Source: Oscillospiraceae bacterium
Lineage (GTDB): Bacteria; Bacillota; Clostridia; Saccharofermentanales; Saccharofermentanaceae
DNA: 64,000 nucleotides
Direction of reading: 5' to 3'
Assembly: GCA_902782125.1 (NCBI GenBank)
Contig: CACZMA010000006.1
Span: 62,001 to 126,000, forward strand
Part shown: positions 34,150-42,140 of the stretch, piece after piece
How positions within the stretch are numbered: position 1 is the stretch's first letter
Layout of the letters: each line of letters starts with the position of its first letter
Translations under genes and position numbers: made by a program
Notes under the pieces: model-generated
Seen by the model: only the letters and a program-made list of their open reading frames with translations
What the model was told of the DNA's origin: nothing
Database searches by the model: none

Positions 34150-35654
34150 TGAATTATATAAGCACAAGAGGATATGACAGGAAATATTCGGCAGCAGAGG
34201 CCATCATCACGGGCATAGCTCCCGACGGCGGTCTGTTCGTACCCGAGACGATTCCGCAGATATCAGCAGGCGAGATCGAAGAGATGAAGAACATGCAGTT
34301 CTTCCAGATCTCCGCGAGAGTACTGTCCAAGTATCTGACGGACTTTACCGAAGCTGAGCTTCTGGAATTCGCACAGGCTGCATATGACGAGGAGAAGTGG
34401 GGCGAGAATCCGATCCCGCTCGTACAGCTCAATGCATATAACGACAGGGAGTATATCCTCGAGCTCTGGCACGGACCCACGTGCGCATTCAAGGATGTTG
34501 CCCTGCAGATGCTCCCGCACCTCATGACGGCTTCCGTTAAGAAGACCGGCATCAATAAGAAGATCTGTATCCTGACGGCTACTTCCGGCGATACCGGCAA
34601 GGCGGCTCTCGAAGGCTTCAAGGATCTTCCCGGAACAGAGATCATCGTGTTCTATCCGACGGGCGGAGTATCTGATGCGCAGAAGCTCCAGATGGTAACG
34701 ACCGAAGGATCCAATACGCACGTAATTGCAGTCAACGGCTGCTTCGACGATGCGCAGACAGGCGTCAAGAAGATCTTCGGAGACGAAGCATTTGCCGCCA
34801 AGCTCGATGCGAACGGCATCATGCTGTCTTCTGCAAACTCCATCAATTGGGGACGCCTCGCGCCTCAGATCGCTTACTATGTCTATTCCTATGTCGAACT
34901 GCTCCGCCAGGAGAAGATCGGCAAGGGCGAAGAGATCAATATCGTAGTTCCCACGGGCAACTTCGGCAACATCCTTGCCGCATGGTTTGCAAAGCAGATG
35001 GGTATACCGGTAAGAAAGCTCATCTGCGCTTCCAACCGCAACAAGGTCCTCTGCGATTTCTTCTCGACGGGAACATATGACCGTAACAGGGAGTTCTTCA
35101 AGACGACGTCTCCTTCCATGGACATCCTCATCTCATCGAACCTCGAGAGACTTCTCTACGAAGTCACAGGCGGCAATTCCGCACAGGTCATCGAGTGGAT
35201 GACGGGTCTTAACACGGAGGGCAAGTATTCCGTTGACAAGGATACGCTCAAGTCCCTGCAGCACTCCTTCGTAGGAGGCTTTGCCGATGAGACGGGCGTT
35301 GCCAAGACGATACTCGATGTATATGACCGCACGGATCACGTCATCGATACGCACACGGCAGTAGGCTTCAACATCTACGGAAGATATCACACCAGATCGA
35401 ACGACGAGACCAAGACGGTATTCGTATCAACGGCATCTCCGTTCAAGTTCGCGCCCGCAGTCATGGATTCCATCAGGGGCGCAGGCTATAGTGGCGGCAG
35501 GTCCATCGAGACTGTCATCAAGGAACTGTCTGACGAGAGCGGGCTCGAGATCCCGAAGTCCATCGCGGAACTCGGAACAAAGGAGATCCGCCACAAGGAT
35601 GTCATCGACAAGGAACAGATGGAGGACAAGGTTGCCGAAATACTCATCCGTTAA
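34149..35654 (+). CDS. thrC: Threonine synthase
   Basis: Converts O-phosphohomoserine to threonine with PLP. The 501-residue protein starts NYISTRGYDRKYSAAEAI, the N-terminal domain of the class found in many Clostridia and E. coli. ELWHGPTCAFKDVALQMLPH holds the PLP-binding Lys, and TATSGDTGKAALEGF and VVPTGNFGNILAAWFAKQM are the phosphate-binding and Gly-rich blocks. The length is typical of this longer class. It shares a TGATG junction with the gene upstream. The 231 bases after it hold a promoter, a leader ORF and a terminator in front of carA. Confidence 0.93.
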   Translation: MNYISTRGYDRKYSAAEAIITGIAPDGGLFVPETIPQISAGEIEEMKNMQFFQISARVLSKYLTDFTEAELLEFAQAAYDEEKWGENPIPLVQLNAYNDREYILELWHGPTCAFKDVALQMLPHLMTASVKKTGINKKICILTATSGDTGKAALEGFKDLPGTEIIVFYPTGGVSDAQKLQMVTTEGSNTHVIAVNGCFDDAQTGVKKIFGDEAFAAKLDANGIMLSSANSINWGRLAPQIAYYVYSYVELLRQEKIGKGEEINIVVPTGNFGNILAAWFAKQMGIPVRKLICASNRNKVLCDFFSTGTYDRNREFFKTTSPSMDILISSNLERLLYEVTGGNSAQVIEWMTGLNTEGKYSVDKDTLKSLQHSFVGGFADETGVAKTILDVYDRTDHVIDTHTAVGFNIYGRYHTRSNDETKTVFVSTASPFKFAPAVMDSIRGAGYSGGRSIETVIKELSDESGLEIPKSIAELGTKEIRHKDVIDKEQMEDKVAEILIR

Positions 35655-35681
35655 GGAATAGTATTTATGCAAAAATAATAT

Positions 35682-35710
35682 TTTCAATAAGACGGTGGTT
35701 GTGTTACCAT
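35682..35710 (+). promoter_or_regulatory. Probable promoter of the carAB-dapF leader
   Basis: TGTTACCAT (35702-35710) is an extended -10 element with TTTCAA 17 bases further upstream. It lies before the leader ORF and the terminator, so any transcript from it must pass the terminator to reach carA. Confidence 0.5.
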
Positions 35711-35737
35711 TCTCTAAACAAAAATCGGAGGCGCAAG

Positions 35738-35830
35738 ATGGTAGTTTGCCCGGTCCAGAGCGAACACAATTCATACCAGGATCAGACGGTCGGATCGCCG
35801 CTTCATCTCCGCATTAACATCACTTTTTGA
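35738..35830 (+). CDS. Possible 30-residue leader ORF upstream of carA
   Basis: ATG with a CGGAGG site 7 bases upstream opens a 30-codon frame (starting MVVCPVQSEHNSY, ending LRINITF) that stops 4 bases before a terminator stem. Size, site and position fit a leader peptide or a small protein. There is no run of Arg or other single amino acid codons, so classical amino-acid attenuation is not evident. The stretch at 35747-35768 can form a hairpin with GGTCCAGAGCGAAC, which partly resembles a PyrR-binding loop (consensus ARUCCNGNGAGGYU). That match is imperfect. Confidence 0.5.
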   Translation: MVVCPVQSEHNSYQDQTVGSPLHLRINITF

Positions 35831-35834
35831 ATTC

Positions 35835-35868
35835 AAGGCTTTTTCTTTTTTGGAAAAAGCCTTTTTTG
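35835..35868 (+). terminator. Rho-independent terminator in front of carA (possible attenuator)
   Basis: AAGGCTTTTTC and GAAAAAGCCTT form an 11-bp perfect stem around TTTTTTG, followed by TTTTTTG. It lies 17 bases before the carA ATG with no promoter in between. It therefore either ends the thrC transcript with leak-through to carA or acts as a regulated attenuator. Confidence 0.85.
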
Positions 35869-35885
35869 TAAGGAAGGAAGAGTAT

Positions 35886-36962
35886 ATGAAACGTTATCTT
35901 GTTCTTGAGAACGGCAATGTGTACGAGGGCGAGGCCATCGGCGCAGCAGGCAGCGTTATCTCCGAGATCGTATTCACGACCTCCATGACTGCGTACATCG
36001 AGACGCTTACGGACGCCAGCTACAAGGGCCAGACGGTCTGCCAGACATTTCCGCTGATCGGCAACTACGGCATCATAACGTCCGATATGGAAGGCGCGAG
36101 AGCATCCGTCTCCGGCTACATCATCCGCGAGGAGTGCGAATATCCTTCCAACTTCAGATGCGAGACAGACCTCGATACCTTCCTTAAGGATCAGGGCATC
36201 CCGGGCATCAAGGGCATCGACACGAGATCGCTTACGAAGGTATTAAGAGAGCACGGCACCATGAACGGCGCTATCTGCGACAGGCCGGACGAGTTCACCG
36301 CGGACGAGATCAAAGCATACAGGATCACAAATCCCGTTGAGGAAGTGACCGTTAAGGCCATGGAAGACCACAAGCCCGAGGGCGACGTTAAGTTCAGGGT
36401 AGCCATGATGGACTATGGCACGAAAACAAACATCGTAAGATCTCTGGTAAAGCGCGGCTGTGAGGTCTTCCTCCTTCCTGCAGACACAACGGCAGACAAG
36501 GTAAGGGAGATCGATCCGGACGGACTGTTCCTGTCGAACGGCCCCGGAGATCCTACCGATAACGTTCAGGCGATCAAGACTCTTCAGGAACTGGCACAGG
36601 ACAGGATCCCCACGATGGGCATCTGCCTGGGCCACCAGATCCTGGCACTAGCACACGGTTTCAAGACGACCAAGCTTAAGTACGGCCACAGAGGTGCGAA
36701 CCATCCGGTAAAGAACCTCGAGACGGGAAGGATATATATCTCATCCCAGAACCACGGCTACGCCGTAGTGGCAGACAGCATAGATAAGACAAAAGCTAAG
36801 GAACTCTTCGTTAACGTCAACGACGGAACGAACGAAGGCCTAAGATACTTAGGCGAGCCGGCGTTCTCTGTGCAGTTCCATCCGGAGGCTTGCGGAGGAC
36901 CGCAGGATACGGATATCCTGTTCGATGAATTCATTAAGCTTATGGAAGGAAGGGTGAGATAA
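35886..36962 (+). CDS. carA: Carbamoyl-phosphate synthase small subunit
   Basis: The glutamine amidotransferase subunit that supplies ammonia to CarB for carbamoyl phosphate, the precursor of pyrimidines and arginine. The 358-residue chain has the CPSase small-chain N-domain (YLVLENGNVYEGEAIGA, VFTTSMTAYIETLTDASYKG). The class I amidotransferase domain includes GICLGHQILALAHGF with the catalytic C247 and FHPEACGGPQDTDILF with the His-Glu pair. I chose the ATG at 35886, which follows AAGGAAGGAAG; a longer frame begins inside the terminator. The carB ATG follows the stop with no gap. Confidence 0.95.
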   Translation: MKRYLVLENGNVYEGEAIGAAGSVISEIVFTTSMTAYIETLTDASYKGQTVCQTFPLIGNYGIITSDMEGARASVSGYIIREECEYPSNFRCETDLDTFLKDQGIPGIKGIDTRSLTKVLREHGTMNGAICDRPDEFTADEIKAYRITNPVEEVTVKAMEDHKPEGDVKFRVAMMDYGTKTNIVRSLVKRGCEVFLLPADTTADKVREIDPDGLFLSNGPGDPTDNVQAIKTLQELAQDRIPTMGICLGHQILALAHGFKTTKLKYGHRGANHPVKNLETGRIYISSQNHGYAVVADSIDKTKAKELFVNVNDGTNEGLRYLGEPAFSVQFHPEACGGPQDTDILFDEFIKLMEGRVR

Positions 36963-39900
36963 ATGCCGTTAGATAAGAATATCAAGAAAGTACTCGTGAT
37001 CGGTTCGGGTCCTATCGTAATAGGACAGGCGGCAGAGTTCGACTATGCCGGAACGCAGGCATGCAGAGCCTTAAGAGAAGACGGCATCGAGATCGTCCTC
37101 GTCAATTCCAACCCGGCAACGATCATGACAGACAAGTCCATGGCGGACAAGATATACATCGAGCCGTTAACGCTCACGACGATCAAGAGGATCATCGAGA
37201 CGGAGAAGCCCGATTCCATCCTCTCCGGCCTCGGCGGACAGACGGCGCTCACGCTGTGCATGCAGCTTGCCAAGGAAGGCTTCCTCGATTCACACGGCGT
37301 AAAGCTCCTCGGATCTTCGCCTGAATGCATCGACAAGGCAGAGGACCGCCAGAGCTTCAAGGATACGATGGAAGCCATCGGCCAACCCTGCATCCCCTCC
37401 AAGGTCGTAACGGATGTTGACGATGCCCTTGCTTTCGCAGAGGAGATCGGATACCCGGTGATCGTAAGACCTGCCTTCACGCTCGGAGGAACGGGCGGCG
37501 GAATCGCGAACGATCCCGAGCAGCTCCACGAGATCGCGAGGAACGGTCTTGCCCTGTCGCCCATCACGCAGGTGCTCATCGAGCGCGGCATCGCAGGCTG
37601 GAAGGAGATCGAGTTCGAGGTCGTAAGAGATAAGGACGGCAACGTCATCACGGTATGCTCGATGGAGAACCTGGATCCGGTCGGCGTTCACACCGGCGAC
37701 TCCATAGTCATCGCTCCCGCGGTGACACTCTCCGATAAGGAATATCAGATGCTGAGAACGGCATCTCTCAATATCATCGAAGCGCTCGGAGTCGAAGGCG
37801 GATGTAACTGCCAGTTCGCGTTGGAGCCCAACTCATTTGAATATGCTGTAATCGAGGTCAACCCGAGAGTATCCAGATCTTCCGCGCTCGCTTCAAAGGC
37901 GACGGGCTACCCGATAGCAAAGGTCGCTACCAAGATCGCCCTGGGTTACAGGCTCGATGAGATCGTCAATGCGGTAACGGGACACACATATGCGGCTTTC
38001 GAGCCCGCACTCGACTATGTGGCGGTCAAGTTCCCGAAGTGGCCCTTCGATAAGTTCGTATATGCGAAGAGGGATCTCGGCACGCAGATGAAGGCGACAG
38101 GCGAGGTCATGGCGATATCCGACTCATTCGAGAGTGCCCTGATGAAGGCCGTAAGAGGAGCTGAGATCCATGCGGATACATTGAAGCTCGATAAGCTTAC
38201 GGAGCTGTCTGACGAAGACATCGAAGCAGGCGTGATCGAAGTGACCGACGAGAGACTGTTCTATGTGGCTGAGGCCATAAGAAGAGGCATAACGATAGAG
38301 AAGATCCATGACGATACCAAGATCGATCTGTGGTTCCTTGCAAAGATAAAGAACCTCATCGACTTCGAATTGGAGCACACAGGCAAGGTGCTGAACGAAG
38401 AGGATTATCTGAAGGCGAAGAAGCTCGGATTCACAGACAGCGCGCTTACGAGAATAACGGGAAGCAGACCCGAGTTCTCTGCCAAGCCCACATTCAAGAT
38501 GGTTGATACATGCGCAGGCGAGTTCGCAGCGCATACACCGTACTTCTATGCGACATATAACACGCAGGCCGCAGGCGGAGAGAACGAAGCAGAGTTCGAG
38601 AAAGACGGCGACAAAGACAAGAAGACCGTCATCGTATTCGGTTCAGGCCCCATCAGGATCGGCCAGGGCATCGAGTTCGACTATGCTGCGGTACACTGCG
38701 TACATGCGCTTCGCGATCTCGGCTACCGCGTTGTCATCGTGAACAATAACCCCGAGACGGTATCTACCGACTTCGATACGGGCGACAGACTCTACTTCGA
38801 ACCGCTCACGCCCGAAGATGTCATGAACATCGTTGACCAGGAGAAGCCCTACGGCGTTGTGGTTGCTTTCGGCGGTCAGACTGCGATCAAGCTTACCAAG
38901 ACACTGTCCGAGAACGGCGTAAACATCATAGGAACATCAGCTGATTCCATCGACATGGCTGAGGACAGGGAGAGGTTCGATGAGCTTCTTGAGCGCCTCG
39001 GCATCGCAAGACCCAAGGGATATTCCATCCTTACGAGCGAGGAGGCTCTCGAGGCTGCAAACAAGCTCGGATACCCCGTGCTCCTCAGGCCTTCTTACGT
39101 CTTGGGCGGACAGAACATGATAATAGCGTTCAGCGATGCGGACGTAACCGAATACATGAGGATCATCCTCGAGCAGGGCATCGAGAATCCTGTTCTCATC
39201 GATAAGTACATCCAGGGAAGAGAGCTCGAGGTCGATGCCATCTATGACGGCAAGGACGTGCTCATTCCGGGCCTCATGGAACACGTCGAGCGTACCGGTA
39301 TCCACTCCGGCGACTCCATCGCGATGTATCCTGCAAAACACATCTATGACGATATGTACAGACGTCTTCAGGAGACCACGACGGCCATCTGCGACGGTCT
39401 CGGCTCCATCGGCATCGTTAACATCCAGTACATCGTAAAGGACAATCAGATATACATCATCGAGGTCAACCCGAGAGCATCGAGGACCGTGCCTTACATG
39501 AGCAAGGTAACGGGCATCCCGATGGTAGATGTTGCCATCGAAGTAAGCCTCGGCAGGAAGCTCGCGGACATGGATTACGGTACGGGCTTCTACAGGCAGT
39601 CGCCTTATACCGCGGTCAAGGTACCGGTGTTCTCTTTCGAGAAGCTGACGGATGTCGATACGCAGCTGGGACCCGAGATGAAGTCCACGGGTGAGGTCTT
39701 AGGCGTCGGAAGGAACCTGTCGGAGGCACTGTTCAAGGGCCTCGTGGCAGCAGGCTACAAGATGTATAAGAACGGCGGTATCTTCATCACCGTAAGAGAC
39801 TCGGATAAGCCTGAGATCGTGGAGATCGCCAAGAAGTACGATTCGCTCGGCTTCAAGCTCTATGCAACTGCGGGAACTGCAGCAGCTCTCAGGCAGTCCG

Positions 39901-41018
39901 GCATGGAGGTAACGGTCGTATCCAAGATCCACGAATCCGACACGAACAATACGATGACCCTGCTCGAAAGCGGCAAGATCAACTACATCATCTCCACCTC
40001 CGCAAAGGGCAGACTTCCCGCGAGAGACTCGGTCAAGCTGCGCCGCCGTGCGGTCATGCTCGGCATTCCCTGCCTCACTGCAGTCGATACTGCAAACGCG
40101 CTCGCAGACTCGCTGATGAGCAGATACAGCGAGATCAACACAGAGCTCGTAGACATCAACAACATGAGAGAGCAGCGAAGGAAGATAGACTTCATCAAGA
40201 TGCAGGGTATCGGCAACGATTACATCTACATCGACTGTCTCGAGAACATGGTGGCATCTCCGGAGTCTTTGTCGGTATACATGAGCGACAGGCACTTCGG
40301 TGTAGGCGGTGACGGCATCGTCCTCATCGCACCTTCCAAGGTCGCTGATGCCAGAATGATCATGTACAACCTGGACGGCTCGGAAGGCAACATGTGCGGC
40401 AACGCGATAAGATGTGTCGGCAAGTACATGTATGACTACAGAGGCCACAAGAAGAGACACATGAACATCGAGACGAAGAGCGGCATCAAGAAGCTCGAGC
40501 TCATGACTTCGGGTGACGTCGTCGTAAGAGTCAAGGTCGACATGGGCAAGGCAGAGTTAGAGCCCGCGAAGATCCCGGTAACTCTGGAAGGCGATAAGAT
40601 CGTAGACAGAGCTGTCGATATCGACGGCGAAGAATACAACATCACCTGCGTATCGATGGGCAACCCCCATGCGGTAGTATTTACCGAACTCGTGGATGTC
40701 ATGGATCTCGAGAAGATAGGTCCGAGATTCGAATACAACAAGATCTTCCCGGAGCGCGTCAATACGGAGTTCGTCAAGGTAATAGACGATCACACCCTCA
40801 AGATGCGTGTATGGGAGAGAGGCTCCGGCGAGACGATGGCATGCGGTACCGGTGCCTGCGCCACAGTAGTTGCGGCATGCCTCAACGGCTACTGTAAGAA
40901 GGGTGAAGACATAAGAGTCATCCTCAAGGGCGGCGATCTGATCATCAACTACACGGATGATACCGTCTACATGACAGGTAACTGCGACAAGGTATTCGAA
41001 GGATCCATGGAGGTCTGA
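36963..41018 (+). CDS. carB-dapF: CarB-DapF fusion: carbamoyl-phosphate synthase large subunit joined to diaminopimelate epimerase
   Basis: One uninterrupted frame of 1351 residues. Residues 1-1067 are a full-length CarB: two ATP-grasp halves (about 1-400 and 550-930), an oligomerisation part and the MGS allosteric domain (about 935-1060, with STSAKGRLPARDSVKLRR). From about residue 1068 follows a complete DapF: FIKMQGIGNDYIYIDC, NMCGNAIRC with C1145 and MACGTGACA with C1294, the two racemising cysteines. The join (about residues 1060-1075) is a short polar linker with no stop. An in-frame ATG at 40164 lacks a ribosome site. CarB makes carbamoyl phosphate; DapF converts LL- to meso-diaminopimelate for lysine and peptidoglycan. 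Confidence 0.92.
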   Translation: MPLDKNIKKVLVIGSGPIVIGQAAEFDYAGTQACRALREDGIEIVLVNSNPATIMTDKSMADKIYIEPLTLTTIKRIIETEKPDSILSGLGGQTALTLCMQLAKEGFLDSHGVKLLGSSPECIDKAEDRQSFKDTMEAIGQPCIPSKVVTDVDDALAFAEEIGYPVIVRPAFTLGGTGGGIANDPEQLHEIARNGLALSPITQVLIERGIAGWKEIEFEVVRDKDGNVITVCSMENLDPVGVHTGDSIVIAPAVTLSDKEYQMLRTASLNIIEALGVEGGCNCQFALEPNSFEYAVIEVNPRVSRSSALASKATGYPIAKVATKIALGYRLDEIVNAVTGHTYAAFEPALDYVAVKFPKWPFDKFVYAKRDLGTQMKATGEVMAISDSFESALMKAVRGAEIHADTLKLDKLTELSDEDIEAGVIEVTDERLFYVAEAIRRGITIEKIHDDTKIDLWFLAKIKNLIDFELEHTGKVLNEEDYLKAKKLGFTDSALTRITGSRPEFSAKPTFKMVDTCAGEFAAHTPYFYATYNTQAAGGENEAEFEKDGDKDKKTVIVFGSGPIRIGQGIEFDYAAVHCVHALRDLGYRVVIVNNNPETVSTDFDTGDRLYFEPLTPEDVMNIVDQEKPYGVVVAFGGQTAIKLTKTLSENGVNIIGTSADSIDMAEDRERFDELLERLGIARPKGYSILTSEEALEAANKLGYPVLLRPSYVLGGQNMIIAFSDADVTEYMRIILEQGIENPVLIDKYIQGRELEVDAIYDGKDVLIPGLMEHVERTGIHSGDSIAMYPAKHIYDDMYRRLQETTTAICDGLGSIGIVNIQYIVKDNQIYIIEVNPRASRTVPYMSKVTGIPMVDVAIEVSLGRKLADMDYGTGFYRQSPYTAVKVPVFSFEKLTDVDTQLGPEMKSTGEVLGVGRNLSEALFKGLVAAGYKMYKNGGIFITVRDSDKPEIVEIAKKYDSLGFKLYATAGTAAALRQSGMEVTVVSKIHESDTNNTMTLLESGKINYIISTSAKGRLPARDSVKLRRRAVMLGIPCLTAVDTANALADSLMSRYSEINTELVDINNMREQRRKIDFIKMQGIGNDYIYIDCLENMVASPESLSVYMSDRHFGVGGDGIVLIAPSKVADARMIMYNLDGSEGNMCGNAIRCVGKYMYDYRGHKKRHMNIETKSGIKKLELMTSGDVVVRVKVDMGKAELEPAKIPVTLEGDKIVDRAVDIDGEEYNITCVSMGNPHAVVFTELVDVMDLEKIGPRFEYNKIFPERVNTEFVKVIDDHTLKMRVWERGSGETMACGTGACATVVAACLNGYCKKGEDIRVILKGGDLIINYTDDTVYMTGNCDKVFEGSMEV

Positions 41019-41671
41019 TGGCAGACAGGAGATTCGAAGCGGCGATATTCGATATGGACGGCCTTATCCTGGATTCGGAGAAGGCCGTCATCGACTGCTG
41101 GGATATAGTAGGCGAGAGATACAACCTTGAAGATATCAGGACCTTTGCTTATTCGGTCATAGGAAGGAACGTCACCGATACCAATAAGATGTTCGAAGAG
41201 CGTTACGGAACAGACCCCGGAGCGCTGTTTATCCGGGCCGAGAAGAGGAAGATTTTCAAGGAGCGATTCGAAGGCGGCCTCGTGCCCCTTAAGCCATACA
41301 CTATAGAGCTGCTTAAGAAGATGGAGATGCTCGGCATGAAGACCGCGCTCGCTTCGTCGTCATCAAGAGAAGACGTGGTCTATGAGATGAGCAGGCTGGG
41401 GGCGTTGGAGTATTTTGATGCGGTCATATGCGGAGACCAGGTCACGAAGTCCAAGCCTGACCCGGAGATATTCATCAAAGCAGCAGATCTGATAGGCCTC
41501 GATCCGTCTGCTTGCATGGGACTGGAAGATTCATTCAACGGCGTTAAGGCCTGCAAGGCGGCAGGACTCTATACCGTGATGGTACCCGATATCCTTCAGC
41601 CTGACGATGAGATAAAGAAGATCCCCGATGTGATAGTCGGATCTCTCAAAGACGTTATGGAACTTCTGTGA
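41018..41671 (+). CDS. HAD-superfamily phosphatase (beta-phosphoglucomutase-like)
   Basis: A 217-residue HAD protein of subfamily IA with a helical cap. AIFDMDGLILDSEK holds the nucleophile Asp and the acid/base Asp, TALASSSSREDVV motif II, and GDQVTKSKPDPEIF with GLEDSFNGVKACKAAG motifs III and IV. The DGL(I/V)LDSE start is like beta-phosphoglucomutase and sugar-phosphate phosphatases; substrate is not predictable. The ATG overlaps the stop of carB-dapF (TGATG), so it is translationally coupled to it. It converges with the DUF2752 gene, leaving 6 bases between stop codons. Confidence 0.82.
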   Translation: MADRRFEAAIFDMDGLILDSEKAVIDCWDIVGERYNLEDIRTFAYSVIGRNVTDTNKMFEERYGTDPGALFIRAEKRKIFKERFEGGLVPLKPYTIELLKKMEMLGMKTALASSSSREDVVYEMSRLGALEYFDAVICGDQVTKSKPDPEIFIKAADLIGLDPSACMGLEDSFNGVKACKAAGLYTVMVPDILQPDDEIKKIPDVIVGSLKDVMELL

Positions 41672-41677
41672 GACCTG

Positions 41678-42079
41678 TCAGATCCCGGCAGGTATCGCGG
41701 TAACTCCGAATACCGGAAGATTCCTTATTATCCCCCAGATAACGAGCATCACGATAATGGCGATGACAACTGCGTTGAACCACTTCGGGAGCTTCTTATG
41801 TGATGCGTTCCTGTAATCAGCATAGATGAGGAGCGCACCTATCGCAGGCCAGGTGCAGAACAGGAATATGTTGTCCCTGAAGGCAGAGGCAAAGTCTCCG
41901 TGCAGCATGTCGCTGAACATGTGTGTCACTCCGCACGAAGGGCACTTGAGAGTGGTTACGGTCCTGAATGCGCAGGGTATGCCGAATCCCGTCAGAGAGA
42001 AGAAGACATAGTATGCAAGGCCTATCGCGAATAAGATCGCGAGGTGCTTTAATACCTTCTTTGCCGCCTGTTTATCCAT
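41678..42079 (-). CDS. DUF2752 membrane protein
   Basis: A 133-residue protein with about three membrane helices and the DUF2752 signature IPCAFRTVTTLKCPSCGVTH followed by a conserved HGDFASAFRDN stretch. The Cys-x-x-Cys-Gly motif suggests metal or redox chemistry, but the function is unknown. There is no Shine-Dalgarno site: TAATAT, seven bases, then ATG, so the mRNA is probably leaderless. It diverges from another membrane-protein gene whose promoter has the same layout. Confidence 0.8.
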   Translation of the reverse strand: MDKQAAKKVLKHLAILFAIGLAYYVFFSLTGFGIPCAFRTVTTLKCPSCGVTHMFSDMLHGDFASAFRDNIFLFCTWPAIGALLIYADYRNASHKKLPKWFNAVVIAIIVMLVIWGIIRNLPVFGVTAIPAGI

Positions 42080-42086
42080 AGAAGAA

Positions 42087-42114
42087 ATATTAACGGCTTA
42101 AAATCAAAAAGCAA
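42087..42114 (-). promoter_or_regulatory. Promoter of the DUF2752 gene placing the mRNA start at the ATG
   Basis: On the minus strand TTGCTT and TAATAT are spaced by 16 bases. Seven T/C-rich bases separate the -10 hexamer from the start codon. Confidence 0.55.
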
Positions 42115-42124
42115 GGTCTGAAGG

Positions 42125-42133
42125 TGTTACAAT
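42125..42133 (+). promoter_or_regulatory. Extended -10 promoter of the gene at 42141
   Basis: TGTTACAAT is an extended -10 element that ends seven bases before the start codon, so transcription should begin at about the ATG. Confidence 0.6.
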
Positions 42134-42140
42134 AGGATAT

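Noticed and set aside
34154..34645. Minus-strand frame opposite thrC
   Set aside because: Antisense shadow of a certain threonine synthase gene.
40164..40200. Independent start of dapF inside the fused gene
   Set aside because: ATG codons at 40164 and 40200 are in frame, but neither has a properly spaced ribosome site, and the frame from carB is open throughout. Kept as the alternative explanation to test.
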